From contig OZ010786.1 of NCBI GenBank assembly GCA_963932465.1, positions 447,504,619 through 447,568,618 on the forward strand: DNA of 64,000 bases, read 5' to 3'. Below the pieces are notes generated by a model that saw only the letters and a list, made by a program, of their open reading frames with translations, made no database searches and was not told where the DNA came from. Source of the stretch: Maratus speciosus. Taxonomy: Eukaryota; Arthropoda; Arachnida; Araneae; Salticidae. The position numbers and the translations under genes are program-made. Below, in pieces: positions 23,244 to 32,802 of this stretch. How positions within the stretch are numbered: position 1 is the stretch's first letter; each line of letters opens with the position of its first letter.

Positions 23244-25363
23244 TCCTGTTCATTTTTTATATGTAAAGCAAAATATTAAGACTTATATTTTTATAATATA
23301 TAATTTATTTTATTTTATAGCATATAGCCTATATTCTATATATTATCAAGTTAAAAAAGTTTTTTAAAGAAAAATTTTAATTACAAATTAATTATTTTAA
23401 TTGTAATTTAGTTCACAAATAATTAACAGGATCTAGGTTCCATTTGAGCTCTATCGGGCCCTGAAATAAACACGATCTTTTAGAGAACTAAGGAGTTTTT
23501 GAAAGGTGAAAGTGACAAATTGACACGATTTAATGCCGTAGTCAATGAATGTAATTCTAAAAGTTTTTACAAAGGGCATGTCATTAGATTCTTTTTTTCT
23601 TCCCTAAAAAAAAAAAAGAAAAAAAAAATCCTGTTCATTTTTTATATGTAAAGCTAAATATTAAGACTTATATTTTTATAATATATAATTTACTTTATTT
23701 TATAGCATATAGCCTATATTCTATATATTATCAAGTTAAAAAAGTTTTTTAAAGAAAAATTTTAATTACAAATTAATTATTTTAATTGTAATTTAGTTCA
23801 CAAATAATTAACAGGATCTAGGTTCCATTTGAGCTCTATCGGGCCCTGAAATAAACACGATCTTTTAGAGAACTAAGGAGTTTTTGAAAGGTGAAAGTGA
23901 CAAATTGACACGATTTAATGCCGTAGTCAATGAATGTAATTCTAAAAGTTTTTCCAAAGGGCATGTCATTAGATTCTTTTTTTTCTTCAATAAAAAAAAA
24001 AAAAAAAAATCCTGTTCATTTTTTATATGTAAAGCTAAATATTAAGACTTATATTTTTATAATATATAATTTATTTTATTTTATAGCTTTATAGCATATA
24101 GCCTATATTCTATATATTATCAAGTTAAAAAAGTTTTTTAATTTCTCAATTTAGATTTAATGGTATGGTAATAAAATATATTGTATTAACATTTAATTTA
24201 TTTAAAAAAAAAATTCTGAATAATGAAATACAGTATGGTTTTGTTTATATTAGGATGTGTGCAGGAATGCAGTTGATACATTTTAATTCATTAGCATGTA
24301 TTAGGTTCTACTTACTGTGACATTTGTATAATCATAATAGTTTTTAACATAAAATAATAGATGGCAGCGCCATAAATTTTGTATTTTTAAATAACCTCTA
24401 TTAATAGTCATAATTTTAATTTTTTCACTAGGTGGTAATTAACGCTGAATACTGGCAATGTTGTAAAATTGTTGTTATACAATTTAAAATTGTTTTTAGG
24501 TATTATAAATAATGTAATTATTTTTTATTTATATTATATTAATTATATTTATCACAATATTTCAACATGAATTAACTGACTCCATAGCTTTTAATTTCTG
24601 TGTTAACTTAACTGTTATATTCACCTTAATCTTATCATGCTTTTTGGATTCCATGTGCGGGAATTTATTTTGAAAATCTACTGGGAATTAATACGGTATG
24701 TTTTGTAAGATTTCTATTGCTATAAATTAAATATTTAATGGGTTGTAGTTTTTTTCCATTTCATGTCATTTGATAATGTTCTGTATTCATCTTGAAACTA
24801 TTATTTTGATTATATTGGTTGTTTGAGTACAGGGGAAAATTCTTTTTCAGCTTATAGCTTTTTTCCCACAGAAAACAACCGATTTGCTTATATCATTGAA
24901 TTCTGTACTCTTGAAAACGTAATTCAATGTATAAGTTTTTCAATTTTTTCGGAATCCATATTCTTCTTTTTTTTCTTCCATGTTAATTCTTGAAATTAGG
25001 TATACGGTACTTTATTTTACACATACAGTTCTATATTGTTGGTTTATGGCATGTAGTCAATGATTCACAATATTGCAGTTTTTGATGATGGTCGGTAATG
25101 TTTAATTAATGGTTATATATATATATACGCCACGGCACAGACAAAGCCATCCAAATACGATCTGTCCACCATATTAAATAAGGATGTATATTAATCCTAT
25201 CATAACGATATATTTATATTATTTTTTTACTTTCTTTAGCTTTTAAGAAGGAATTAATTTAATTCCCATGCAAATCAATACAAAATGTAAAATCGGTTAA
25301 CGGACAATTCGGTTAGCGAACACTGTTTTGGAACGGATAAGTTCGTTAACCGATCACCCACTG
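21910..25363. mobile_element. pogo/Tigger-type DNA transposon, 3454 bp, carrying a five-copy internal array
   Basis: The left end (21910) reads CATTGGGTGATCAGTTAACGAAC. The right end, inverted, reads CAGTGGGTGATCGGTTAACGAAC (ending 25363). Both are flanked by TA, the target duplication of the Tc1/mariner/pogo group, and the CAGT-type start with GGTTAACGAAC words is typical of pogo/Tigger terminal repeats. Subterminal repeats of the TTCGGTTAACGAAC kind continue about 80 bases inward on both sides. No transposase is recognisable, so the copy is non-autonomous. The middle holds a tandem array (22203-24141), and the rest of the interior (24142-25270) is AT-rich without a gene. The unusual size for a MITE comes mostly from the array. 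Confidence 0.75.
22203..24141 (+). repeat. five near-identical tandem units of 382-395 bp
   Basis: The word GGATCTAGGTTCCATTTGAG begins at 22258, 22640, 23034, 23429 and 23814 (spacings 382, 394, 395, 385). Units are nearly identical and differ mainly in the length of an A tract in the middle (about 8 to 28 A, sometimes broken by a G) and in single bases such as CATGATC against CACGATC. Near identity of units next to much older surrounding repeats implies a recent expansion. Each unit contains GAGCTCTATCGGGCCCTGA and GTGACAAATTGACACG. Open frames at 23056-23253 (minus) and 23104-23367 (plus) are translations of one unit, including poly-Phe or poly-Lys from the A tract. Confidence 0.95.
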
Positions 25364-25532
25364 TATATAGAAAAGAATAGTTTTCGCAGTTGTACATCGC
25401 CTTCTCGTGCAGCAATGGCCACTTCATATCCATCTAACCCTGGATTCGCAAGCATTTAACATACAACTAAAGGTGTAAAAATATGGATTTTATTGGATTT
25501 TTGAATTTCTAAAAAAGCCCCGAAACAATTTT

Positions 25533-25623
25533 GGGGACCAATTTGAGAGTATCCTCTTTCAATAATAATAATAAGAAGAAGAAATCACATGAATCGGTCG
25601 CATAGTTTCGGAGCAATCGGTTA
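25533..25623 (+). repeat. flanking repeat copy 2
   Basis: Same block as 21808-21894 (GGGACCAATTTGAGAGTATCCTC, then ATCGGTCGCATAGTTTCGGAG), with an (ATA)n expansion inside. The TA-flanked pogo-type element lies between the two copies. Confidence 0.8.
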
Positions 25624-26545
25624 ATATATATAAAAAAGACATACGTGGCGAATTGAAATACTTCTCCTTTTTTAAAAGTCGATTAAATATAAGAACATCT
25701 ATTTATTTACAGTTCTTTCATAAGCTAATTATTCCCAATTAAACAAAATCCAAAATCTCATTGATAATTTGAAAAGTATTTAAGTTTTGCGATGCAGCTT
25801 TGTTTATTTATTCATCTTATTACACTAGTAGTCTAAATACTTTAAATTTAACTATTTCTATTTTATTGAAAGTAAGATTCATTATTTTCTATGCATTAAA
25901 TTAAAAGAGAATAACAGAAAGCCTTAAAGTCTTTTTTTTTTTTCTTAAATTCAAAATTTGCATTTTATGTCCTCGAAAATAAAATCCCTATTATGTGTTA
26001 AAAACCCTTAAACCTTCTTGCACTTTCAATATTCAAATAAGATTTTATCTGACATAAATCATCTTTCCCTTAAAGACGATTTAAAAATTCTTAACCTAAT
26101 AAATAATAATGTTAGCAGAAGATAATTCAATTTTTCTATCGAAAGTGCAAGAATGTTTCAATATATGCATTATTCCTTTGTTCAGAGTGGCGGAAAAATA
26201 TGTCGAGTAACAACTTTATTTCTGGATTTTTTTTTAGCTCTTTATCTATTTTATACTACTTAGTTTGGAAATCAGATTTCACTTTTAATATATTAAAGAT
26301 ATGCTAGGTTATTAATAAGATCAAGCTAGCCTTCTTACAATCGTTTTACACGAGCTGACCATCGTTAATTAGATAACAAAATTGACATTTGAAAAAACAT
26401 ATTATTAAATTTTTTAAGTTCTGATAAATTTGTAATTATTTGATATTATCTTTGTAGAGGTATCATTAAGTTGTATTATTGTTATAATACGGGGCTAGCT
26501 TAAATGATCCATTGGGTTTCAAAACTCTGTGTATTAACAGGTATA

Positions 26546-27301
26546 CAGTAAACCTCCCCATAACGACCAGTTTCTGTTCCAGCAAAAATTGGTCGCTCCA
26601 AGAGGTGGCCTCTTAATGGAGGTCATGTTTAAATCTAGATTTTGATTGTTTTAAAAGGTAACAATTAATGTTAATAAATTTATTTTTCACATTAGGAAAA
26701 AATATGAAAATGTAAGTATCAAAACAGAAGTTAATTACATAAGTTAATTACTGCAGATTTTAAAAAATGAGTACATTGACGTTTGCTTTGATTTTACGGT
26801 TTTATCTTTTATAACTTTTATTTCCAAGTCCTTTCGAAGTTAGTAAATAAATGACTTTTTTTTTGGACGGGAACACATAATGACGATTTCATTAATTTAT
26901 CTATTTCTTTGAGAGTTTCCTGACAGAATAGGACAGGCGAGTTTATTGATCGACCGTCATTCTTAATTTGTCATTCATTGCCTAAAAATGCACATAGGAG
27001 TTTAAACTCTTAAAAGTTACGGGAAAAATTTTCTACACTTACTTTAGAAGTTTGATGAATAATGCGCTCACCGGAATTATTTTTCTAATAAAACCTGCTT
27101 CAAGCAACCAGGAAAACACGAAATGAGTTTCATTTTTTTCAAAGGAATTGGTCGATCATGGAGGGAGTTCAGCTGGAATGATCTCTGAATGAAGGTAAAA
27201 TTAGTATTGAGCCTATGGGAATAAATTTCGTTCCATGAAAAAAATGGTCGTTTAGGAAGTTGGTCGCTTAATGGAGGTGGTCGTACAGGGAGGTTTCACT
27301 G
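26546..27301. mobile_element. pogo/Tigger-type MITE, 756 bp
   Basis: The left end is CAGTAAACCTCCCCATAACGACC. The right end, inverted, is CAGTGAAACCTCCCTGTACGACC. Both are flanked by TA. Further GGTCG and TTAATGGAGG words recur on both sides for about 90 bases, as in pogo-type termini. The interior is AT-rich with no transposase. It inserted into satellite family B and lies only eight bases from the next element. Confidence 0.8.
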
Positions 27302-27310
27302 TACGTCCTA

Positions 27311-27547
27311 CAAAGACGGGTGATACATGACAAGATACATACACTCACCAAGTTTTAAAGGTCTCGTGGTTCGCGTACGGGAACCCATGTGACGGACATT
27401 GACAGAAACTGCTATTGAACGCATGGATCGAACTGGATTACCGTTAGGATGTGTACCGGGTGACTAAGGGCGCGCACTTTGAACATTTGTAGTATGTATC
27501 AGAAATATGGTGAGTGTATCTATCTTTTCTTGTTTCACCCGTCTTTT
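27311..27547. mobile_element. 237-bp TIR element derived from a mariner-related transposon
   Basis: Both ends share about 37 bases: AAAGACGGGTGATACATGAC...ATACACTCACC at left, with the inverse at right. TA flanks both sides. The interior keeps the last codons of a transposase (27430-27492), so it is an internally deleted copy that retained its 3' end. The TIRs are long for the element size, which would favour hairpin formation. Confidence 0.75.
27430..27492 (+). pseudogene. C-terminal relic of a mariner/IS630-type transposase
   Basis: The 21 codons read Glu-Leu-Asp-Tyr-Arg-stop-Asp-Val-Tyr-Arg-Val-Thr-Lys-Gly-Ala-His-Phe-Glu-His-Leu-stop. The ELDYR-DV-RVT-GAH-EHL pattern is the same C-terminus as the better preserved relic at 62569-62748 on the minus strand (ELDYRLDVCRVTKRSHIQHL). 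That pattern is common at the end of IS630/Tc1/mariner-type transposases of arthropods. One internal stop replaces the expected Leu. Upstream codons are too decayed to follow. Confidence 0.7.
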
Positions 27548-28209
27548 TATGTCGTATACTTGTAAATAAACAGGCTTTTGAATCCCGATGAATCATTGAG
27601 GCTAACACTGTATTTGTTTGTAAGCTAATTATGCTGGATAACTGTATGAATTGAAACTATTAAATGATATTTATAAAATATTCTTGACATTTATGTTTAT
27701 TAGTTATATTATGTATATTTTGGTTATCTTTTTTCAAGTAATCTAAAATCTTTTTAATTTATTCATATTTATGTTATCGAAAATATTCATGTGTACTTTA
27801 AATAACCAAAGCACCCCAAACGGTTCAAAGACTTAATTAAAATTTTTTACTGAATTCTAAAATTTACATTTTCTATCTTCAAGTATTACTGAAAATCCTT
27901 TTCTTTGTGTTATAATCCTATAAATCTTACAATTTTAATGATCTATAAAAACGGATTTCGTCTGACATAAATTATTTAACCTTTACAAAAGATTTTAAAA
28001 TCCTCCTAAAGCTAATAAATGACGATGCCAGCAGAGGATGATTGAATTTTTTGTTGAAAGTATTACATGCGTGTTTCAAAATAGGCATGCCTTCGTAATT
28101 CTATAAATTATAATATTTTCATCAAATTCAAACTTACAATTTTCATACTTAAATTTTACTTATATCTAAAATACATTCTTCTTAAATTGGCATTTCAAAG
28201 AATTAAAAT

Positions 28210-28455
28210 TAACAACAAAAAAAAAATGTGTTCGGTTGGTTGGTTGGTTGTATTTATGTCGGCAATTATCTGCACGTGGGATATAGGCCCTAAGGGGGGG
28301 GGGTGCCTTCCGTGGAGGTCTTTCTAAGGGAACCTAACCCGTATTAACGCTTGGAGAACCAAGGTTCGAAGAAAACCACGAAAACTCCGAACGATTAGGC
28401 CGACGGGCACGATTGGGATCGAACACAGCAAAAATTGTGTTCGGAAATAAGTTTT
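28210..28455. mobile_element. SINE-like or retroelement fragment (tentative)
   Basis: A GC-richer block in AT-rich surroundings. It starts with a (GGTT)n run at 28226-28249 and continues with GCACGTGGGATATAGGCCC, a G tract, GGAGAACCAAGGTTCGAAG and GATTAGGCCGACGGGCACG, ending GGGATCGAACACA. Words like GGTTCGAAG and GGGATCGAAC recall tRNA-type B boxes, but I cannot fold a tRNA from it. It could be part of an arthropod SINE or the tail of a non-LTR element. Confidence 0.35.
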
Positions 28456-29929
28456 CTTTTCAAAGATAAGAAAGGCGTATTGGAATATTAATGAGAAATA
28501 CCCTCCGTATGATAGATGTCGATGAACTAATTATCTTTAATTAAATGAAATGAGATTTCCCCCTGTCATTATGCTGTATGCTGTCATTATGCTGAAAGCT
28601 CAGCCTTGCTTTTTCTCGCACGCTGTTTTTTCCCCCCATCTTGCACTGAAGAACAATCTCGCTAGTAGATTCGAAACAGCTGTTTGCTGCTTTTCATGCA
28701 TTATTTGTGCATTTTTAATCGTTGGTTTTTTTCTGCTTTTTAATGTATGTTTTTGTTTAGGCGTTAGTGTTTATCCAGGGAAAATTACAATATATAGCTT
28801 TATTATAGCTGCCTAAGTAATCTATTTATTTTTAAATTAACGAGATAGAACTTTACAATAGCACATGAAATGTGCATGTATGTTTTAAAGTCAAAAGCTC
28901 ATAAGTGTTTCAAAATATCCATTGCTTTTTATTAAGTGCGACCATAAAATATGTAATCCAATATCGATATATATATATTTTTTTAAATGTATCTATTTTT
29001 ACTTTTTCCTGTTGGGATATTAGGAATATCTACTCTTCTTACAATAATTTTTCCCTGAGCTGATTGTCTTAAATTAAACGAAAAGAAATTCAGGCTTATT
29101 TTTCAAATATAATTGTAACTTTTTTCAAATAATTTCGTTCATATGTTCCATTTATTACATAAGTCATCCAAACTTTCGATTTATCCTACTGAAAATATTC
29201 ATCACTTCTTTAAACACGAAATGCAGTTTAAAAATTTTAAAAATCTTGAGACAAGTTTTTTTTTTGATTAAATTTAATATTTACTTTTCTGTTTAAAAAA
29301 ATAAGATAGTAAAGATATAAAAATTAAGTTTAAAGATTTGAAAGATATCTTAGGATAATGGTATCTATCATTTATACAGAAATGGTTCATAATAAAATTA
29401 CATTTAATGAAACTCAATGAAACCTCAGTGACATTGAAAAAATAATTTACAAGTTTAACTAAATATTTTTAAGTATTCTTGTGGGTAATAATGATCGTTT
29501 TTTAAAAAATTGTTTACATGGGCTAATTATTTGTAATCAAACTATGAAACTACACACTAACTTTCAAAGTTAAAAGATGAAGATTTCAGCAGAATATAAC
29601 TCATTTTTTAGGTCAAAAGTAGTATATGAATGTTTCAAAATATGCATTATTTCTTTATTCGAGTGACCTATCATAAGTCTATTGCTTCCGAAAGTTTCTT
29701 CAATAATTGCAATTGTTGCCATTATAAAAGATTAAAATTATTTGATATCAAATCTGCATTGATAAAATCAGATATTAATGTTGTGAAATCAAGTTTAAAG
29801 GCATTAAATATATCTTAGGATAATGATATCTATCATTTATACAATAATGCTTCATAATATAATAATATTTAATTAAAACTCGTATAAAACGTAAATAAAA
29901 CGTACCAAAATTATTTTTAGGTGCATATA

Positions 29930-31149
29930 CACCGAAGAGCCATTACATTATGACCACCTGTTTAATAACACGTAGAACCATCTTTCGCCCCCAAAACTGC
30001 CAACACCCGACCTGGTATCAACTCGACAAAGTTCTTATAGGTAGTCTGAGGTATCTGGTACCAAGCGCCCGCCAACTGGTCCTAAAATTCTCGCATATTG
30101 CGAGGTGGTAGCGTGGCAGCACGAATTGAGATTTCCAGGTGGAACCACAAATGTTCTTTTTGATTCATGTCAAGTGAATTTGGATGCCAGGACATGACTT
30201 GAAACTCACTAGAATTCTCCTCGAACCACTTTCTAACGATTTGACCCGTATGGCATGGTGCATTATCCTGTTGGTATATGCAATGACCTGCCGGAAACAT
30301 TGTTGTCATTAATGGATGCACCTGGTCTGCAACAATGTTCAGGTAGCTCACAGACGTCAGGGATGGTACTATGGGGAATATGGGTCCTAATGTGCTCCAT
30401 AAAAACATCGCCCACAGGATAATATAGCCACCACAGGCTTGTATCCGACCAACTGTGCATCCAGGATCCAGTGTTACCATTGTAAATCGGCGTATTTGCA
30501 CGCGCTCGTCGTTGTGATAGACCAGAAAACGTGATTCGCCGGATCATTCAACTTTCTCCCATTATTCTATGGTCCAATTACGATGTTCATCAGCCCATTG
30601 CAGGCGCTGCTGGCGATGATGTGCTATCAACACAGGAACGTGCTTAGCCCGTCAGCTGCGTAGGACCCTACGCAACAGTGCACGCGTCACTGTGTGTTGA
30701 GAAACACTGTTTGGGTCGCCATTATTGTAGCTGTTGATGATTTCGGCTGTCGCAGCTGTTCGGTCACGACGAATAATGCGTAATAATCTCCGCTCTCCTC
30801 AGGAATCAATGCGCCTCGGGCGACACACCACTCTCCGGAGACTTGTCGTTTCACCATCCATACACCACTTTTGGTACGGGCTCACATTGATTGCACGTGT
30901 ACAGTCCACTAAATGCGCCGTTTCCGATATCGACGTTTCCAGTCGCCGAGCCATAACGATTTGACCTTTATCAAAGTCTGATAAATCTGCTGCTTTTCCC
31001 ATTAAGTCACTAATCACGCTTTGATTTATAAAACAATGCATGGGAGCTCTATATACTCCAATATCAGCCGAGCACGCGCCGTTGTTTTGTTTCTGGGCGA
31101 GATCATTGTTATAGATGGAGGGTGGACATAATGTAATGGCTCTTCAGTG
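29930..31149 (-). mobile_element. Tc1-like transposon, 1220 bp, inactive
   Basis: The terminal inverted repeats CACCGAAGAGCCATTACATT (29930) and, inverted, CACTGAAGAGCCATTACATT (ending 31149) agree at about 25 of 27 positions. They are flanked by TA on both sides. Total length is normal for a complete Tc1-like element, and the transposase gene lies on the minus strand. Ends and gene are collinear with an intact element, so the copy died by point mutations and frameshifts, not by deletion. It sits in satellite family B. Confidence 0.95.
30082..31041 (-). pseudogene. Tc1/mariner-superfamily transposase, broken by frameshifts and stops
   Basis: The protein would cut and rejoin the element ends with a DDE nuclease. 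The N-terminal part (31041 to about 30799) reads [10 protein letters not shown], then QIVMARRL, a helix-turn-helix region and RRIDS, which is the paired-like DNA-binding domain. The middle (about 30798-30548) is still followable but crosses stops, for example after a RVLRS motif and in TIE-stop-WEK. The catalytic part (30501-30082) contains GGYIILWAMF, the second catalytic Asp in QQDNAPCHT, and the glutamate in a degraded NQKEHLW (normally NPIEHLW). Counting from that Asp to that Glu gives 36 intervening residues, so DD36E and not the common DD34E. At least two frameshifts and several stops separate the parts. Confidence 0.9.
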
Positions 31150-31220
31150 TATATAATATGGAATTATTTAAAATATATTAAAGGGCATTAACGAAAGTTT
31201 AAAAATCAAATTAAAATTCC

Positions 31221-31322
31221 AAAGACGTTTTCGGCCAAATTCACTTAGCCATCGTCCGTTGTAAATAATAACGATAAAAATAATCACTGACGATGGCCGT
31301 GTGAATTTGGCCGAAAACATTT
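31221..31322. repeat. inverted pair of hammerhead-like cores
   Basis: About 36 bases (31224-31259) recur inverted at 31286-31322 around a 26-base AT-rich centre. On the plus strand the right arm reads CTGACGA (31287-31293), TGGCC...GGCC able to pair, then GAAAAC (31313-31318), which is the conserved order of a hammerhead ribozyme core. The left arm on the minus strand (31258-31227) has CGGACGA in place of CTGACGA. Stems I and III were not established. The context is just right of the Tc1-like element, with no reverse transcriptase nearby. Confidence 0.55.
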
Positions 31323-31978
31323 TTTAAAAAAATGTATTTTTAAGTTACTTTAATGTATTTGAAACAATTTTACATCATATACATGCACCTAAAACCAATT
31401 TTAGTACATTTTATTTGTGTTTATACTTACTCAAAGGGAACTTAGCACTAGAATTTAACATCCCTTTATTAATTATATTTAATCAAATGAAATGAGACCT
31501 CAATGACATTTAAAAATAATTTTCAAGTTTAATTAAATGTTTTTGTGTATTTTTGAGGATAATAATGATAGCTTTCATTACAGTTGTTTGCATGAGCCAA
31601 TTACTCGTAATCAAACAATTAAACTGCAAAGTGACATTTCATAAAATGCTTTCGATATTATTTATTTTTATGTATTCATTTTGTTAATCAAATAATTCAA
31701 ATAGTTTTCTTTTTTTCCCCTGTCTAACATAAGAAGTATTCACCATTACTTTAAACACCAAAAGAAATATTCATTAAATGTCTGGAAGTCTTAAATCAAG
31801 TTTTCTCTATTTAATACTAAGCTTATATTTAATGTCTTGTAACATTTTATAATCCTTTAAATCAGCTTTCACTATCAATACGTAAATAAAAAAGATTTTG
31901 TATGACATAAATCATCTTCCCCTTAGGGAAGATATAAAAACACTTCCAAAGCAAATAAATGAAGATTTCGGGAGATGC

Positions 31979-32634
31979 AGTAGAACCTCTTTTATCCGAA
32001 ATTCTTTTAACCGAAACTCTCGGTTAAACGAAATCCATTTTTAAAACTGTTTTTTTTCTTCTTAACTGTCACATTCCTTGTGTGCAAGTAATCCTTTCCG
32101 GCACACGAGAACAGAAAAAATAATTGGACCCCCTTTCTTAGAATTCCTTTGAATTTAACTTGAGCTCCAGTGAACTGCGAAGTGAACTAGAACACACCAA
32201 GAGGAGGGAGATCCGGAATGTGTCAATGTGGTGTAGGAGGCGAAGAAAACGAACAAATTAGCAATTCTGAAGCTTTTGAATGTTTTGCAAAAGGTTTGTC
32301 AAGGCTGGTGCAGCAGAAAGAGTTTTATACTGGTAAACTAATAGTATTATGTGGTAGAGCAGCAAAGCAAAGGCAACCGAAACTGCGACAAACAAAACTT
32401 TGTTTAAAAATTTTGTGAACTATGTAAATGGTACTTAATTTCAAAATTAAAATTCATGTAATTTATTCTTGCTTCTATTTTGCTATTACTTTATTTTTAT
32501 TAAGCACTTGTTACCATAATAAGAAATACCGCGAATATTTGTCCTTAAAATTGAAGCATTCTCGATTATCTGAAAATTTAGATTTTACGAAAGCGGGTCG
32601 GTCCCAATTACTTCGGATAATCGAGGTTCCACTG
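31979..32634. mobile_element. pogo/Tigger-type element, 656 bp, inserted in satellite B
   Basis: The left end is CAGTAGAACCTCTTTTATCCGAA. The right end, inverted, is CAGTGGAACCTCGATTATCCGAA, followed by TA. The left flank is TG, so one TA copy has mutated. Words of the GGTTAAACGAA type continue inside the left end. The satellite B sequence breaks at GGGAGATG and resumes after the element at CTTTCATTGAAAGTATATGAGC, which shows a clean insertion into a satellite unit. The element keeps a short transposase relic at 32218-32418. Confidence 0.85.
32218..32418 (+). pseudogene. C-terminal relic of a pogo/Tigger-type transposase
   Basis: A 66-codon open frame contains Ile-Ser-Asn-Ser-Glu-Ala-Phe-Glu-Cys-Phe followed by Leu-Val-Gln-Gln. 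This resembles the segment near the C-terminus of Tigger/jerky-type transposases, where an I/V-S-H-S-E-A motif precedes an amphipathic helix. The catalytic domain and CENP-B-like DNA-binding domain are absent. The frame lies between pogo-type terminal repeats, which supports the reading. The ATG is probably not a real start. Confidence 0.45.
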
Positions 32635-32802
32635 TAGTTTTTTTTTTCTTTCATTGAAAGTATATGAGCATTTTAAAATATGCATTACTTCTATGTTAAA
32701 AAAAAAATATCTAAATAAAAATTCTACAGCTCATACCAGTATTTAAATAATAACCATGCTTATTTCTCAAAATTGGGTAGTTTCCATATAAATGATTAAA
32801 AA

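Larger units (their letters stand above)
20860..32800. repeat. degenerate satellite family B, left block (host of several insertions)
   Basis: The background sequence between the transposons repeats the same order of words: GCTAATTATCTTTAATTAAACAAAATGAGAC, CACTGACATTT, AAAATAATTTGAAAGTTTAATTA, AAGTCTTAACTCAA, TTTTGCATGACATAAATCATCTTTCCC, GAAGATGTCAGCAGATGATAATTCAATT and CAAAATATGCATTACTTC. The GTCAGCAG...GATAATTCAATT landmark or its variants are near 26115, 28027, 29585 and 31966. The GCTAATTA landmark is near 21008, 25725, 28528, 29522, 31470 and 31597. The family continues at 41300-44600. Open frames such as 28550-28816 and 29630-29818 lie in this repeat and show no domain. Confidence 0.65.

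Noticed and set aside
23056..23367. Overlapping open frames in the five-copy array
   Set aside because: They depend on the A tract (poly-Phe or poly-Lys) and are broken in other units that differ in tract length.
22203..24141. LTR retrotransposon with direct terminal repeats
   Set aside because: There are five contiguous units without an internal gag/pol region, primer-binding site or TG...CA ends.
28210..28455. tRNA gene in the GC-rich block
   Set aside because: Several GGTTCGA-like words occur, but no acceptor or anticodon stem is found. Kept only as a tentative SINE-like fragment.
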